From: Pseudomonas mucoides
GTDB taxonomy: Bacteria > Pseudomonadota > Gammaproteobacteria > Pseudomonadales > Pseudomonadaceae
Direction of reading: 5' to 3'
DNA: 64,000 nucleotides
Assembly (NCBI RefSeq): GCF_015461845.1
Contig: NZ_JACOPW010000002.1
Span: forward strand, 310,001-374,000
Shown here: one piece after another, positions 63,985-64,000 of the stretch
Numbering within the stretch: the stretch's first letter is position 1
How the letters are laid out: every line of letters begins with the position of its first letter
Translations under genes and position numbers: made by a program
Notes under the pieces: generated by a model
Databases searched by the model: none
What the model was told of the DNA's origin: nothing
Seen by the model: the letters and a program-made list of their open reading frames with translations, nothing else

Positions 63985-64000
63985 CGGGGGCATGTTTCGC

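Overview
The window looks like a chromosomal segment of a Pseudomonas species, probably of the fluorescens/putida type. The evidence is GC-rich protein-coding DNA, an OprD-family porin, AraC/LysR regulators of Pseudomonas type, an ArcD-like antiporter, and repeated Anr/FNR-type boxes (TTGAT-N4-ATCAA). Identification rests on reading the sequence only; no database search was possible.

Region 1 (1-10.4 kb) is a catabolic cluster. It holds a three-subunit molybdenum hydroxylase (large subunit truncated by the window edge and fused to a CoxG-like domain, plus FAD and [2Fe-2S] subunits), an acyl-CoA ligase, an enoyl-CoA hydratase/isomerase, an MFS acid transporter, an alpha/beta hydrolase, an XdhC-type maturation factor and an AraC regulator. 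Together they suggest uptake, CoA activation and hydroxylation of an organic, perhaps aromatic, acid.

Region 2 (10.4-20.6 kb) is a patchwork. It contains a divergent LysR/quinone-oxidoreductase pair, a luciferase-like monooxygenase, about 0.7 kb with no convincing gene, an OprD porin, a CmcJ/NvfI-type oxidoreductase, an AT-rich LtrA-like membrane protein, two small unknown ORFs, a tyrosine integrase that seems to have lost its first catalytic arginine, and a cupin protein.

Region 3 (20.6-64 kb) is the most interesting part: a dense low-oxygen/stress-survival island. Seven perfect and seven imperfect Anr-type boxes lie in its intergenic regions, mostly between divergent genes. The cargo includes four tandem-domain universal stress proteins plus a decayed fifth, Hsp20, a GroEL paralogue, a nitroreductase, two unusual P-type ATPases (one with a C-terminal hemerythrin domain, one with an N-terminal YbhN-like membrane domain), a diheme cytochrome c and an ArcD-like antiporter. 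It also includes an erythromycin-esterase-like protein, phosphoribosyltransferases with a PRPP synthetase, a glycogen phosphorylase/PEP synthase pair, an acetyl-CoA synthetase/2-oxoacid dehydrogenase operon ending in an acyl carrier protein, PolX, Spy and BON proteins, and an aminoglycoside-phosphotransferase-like protein. The gene content parallels the mycobacterial DosR dormancy regulon, but with Anr as the likely regulator. Within it, 43.6-48.1 kb carries a three-gene cell-wall/polysaccharide module (deacetylase, glycoside-hydrolase-like protein, serine hydrolase fused to a NamZ-type domain).

How the genes may work together (inference): on oxygen limitation Anr would turn on stress chaperones, USPs and ion pumps, while carbon metabolism is fed by glycogen phosphorolysis, PEP/pyruvate conversion and acetyl-CoA production, and nucleotides are salvaged through PRPP.
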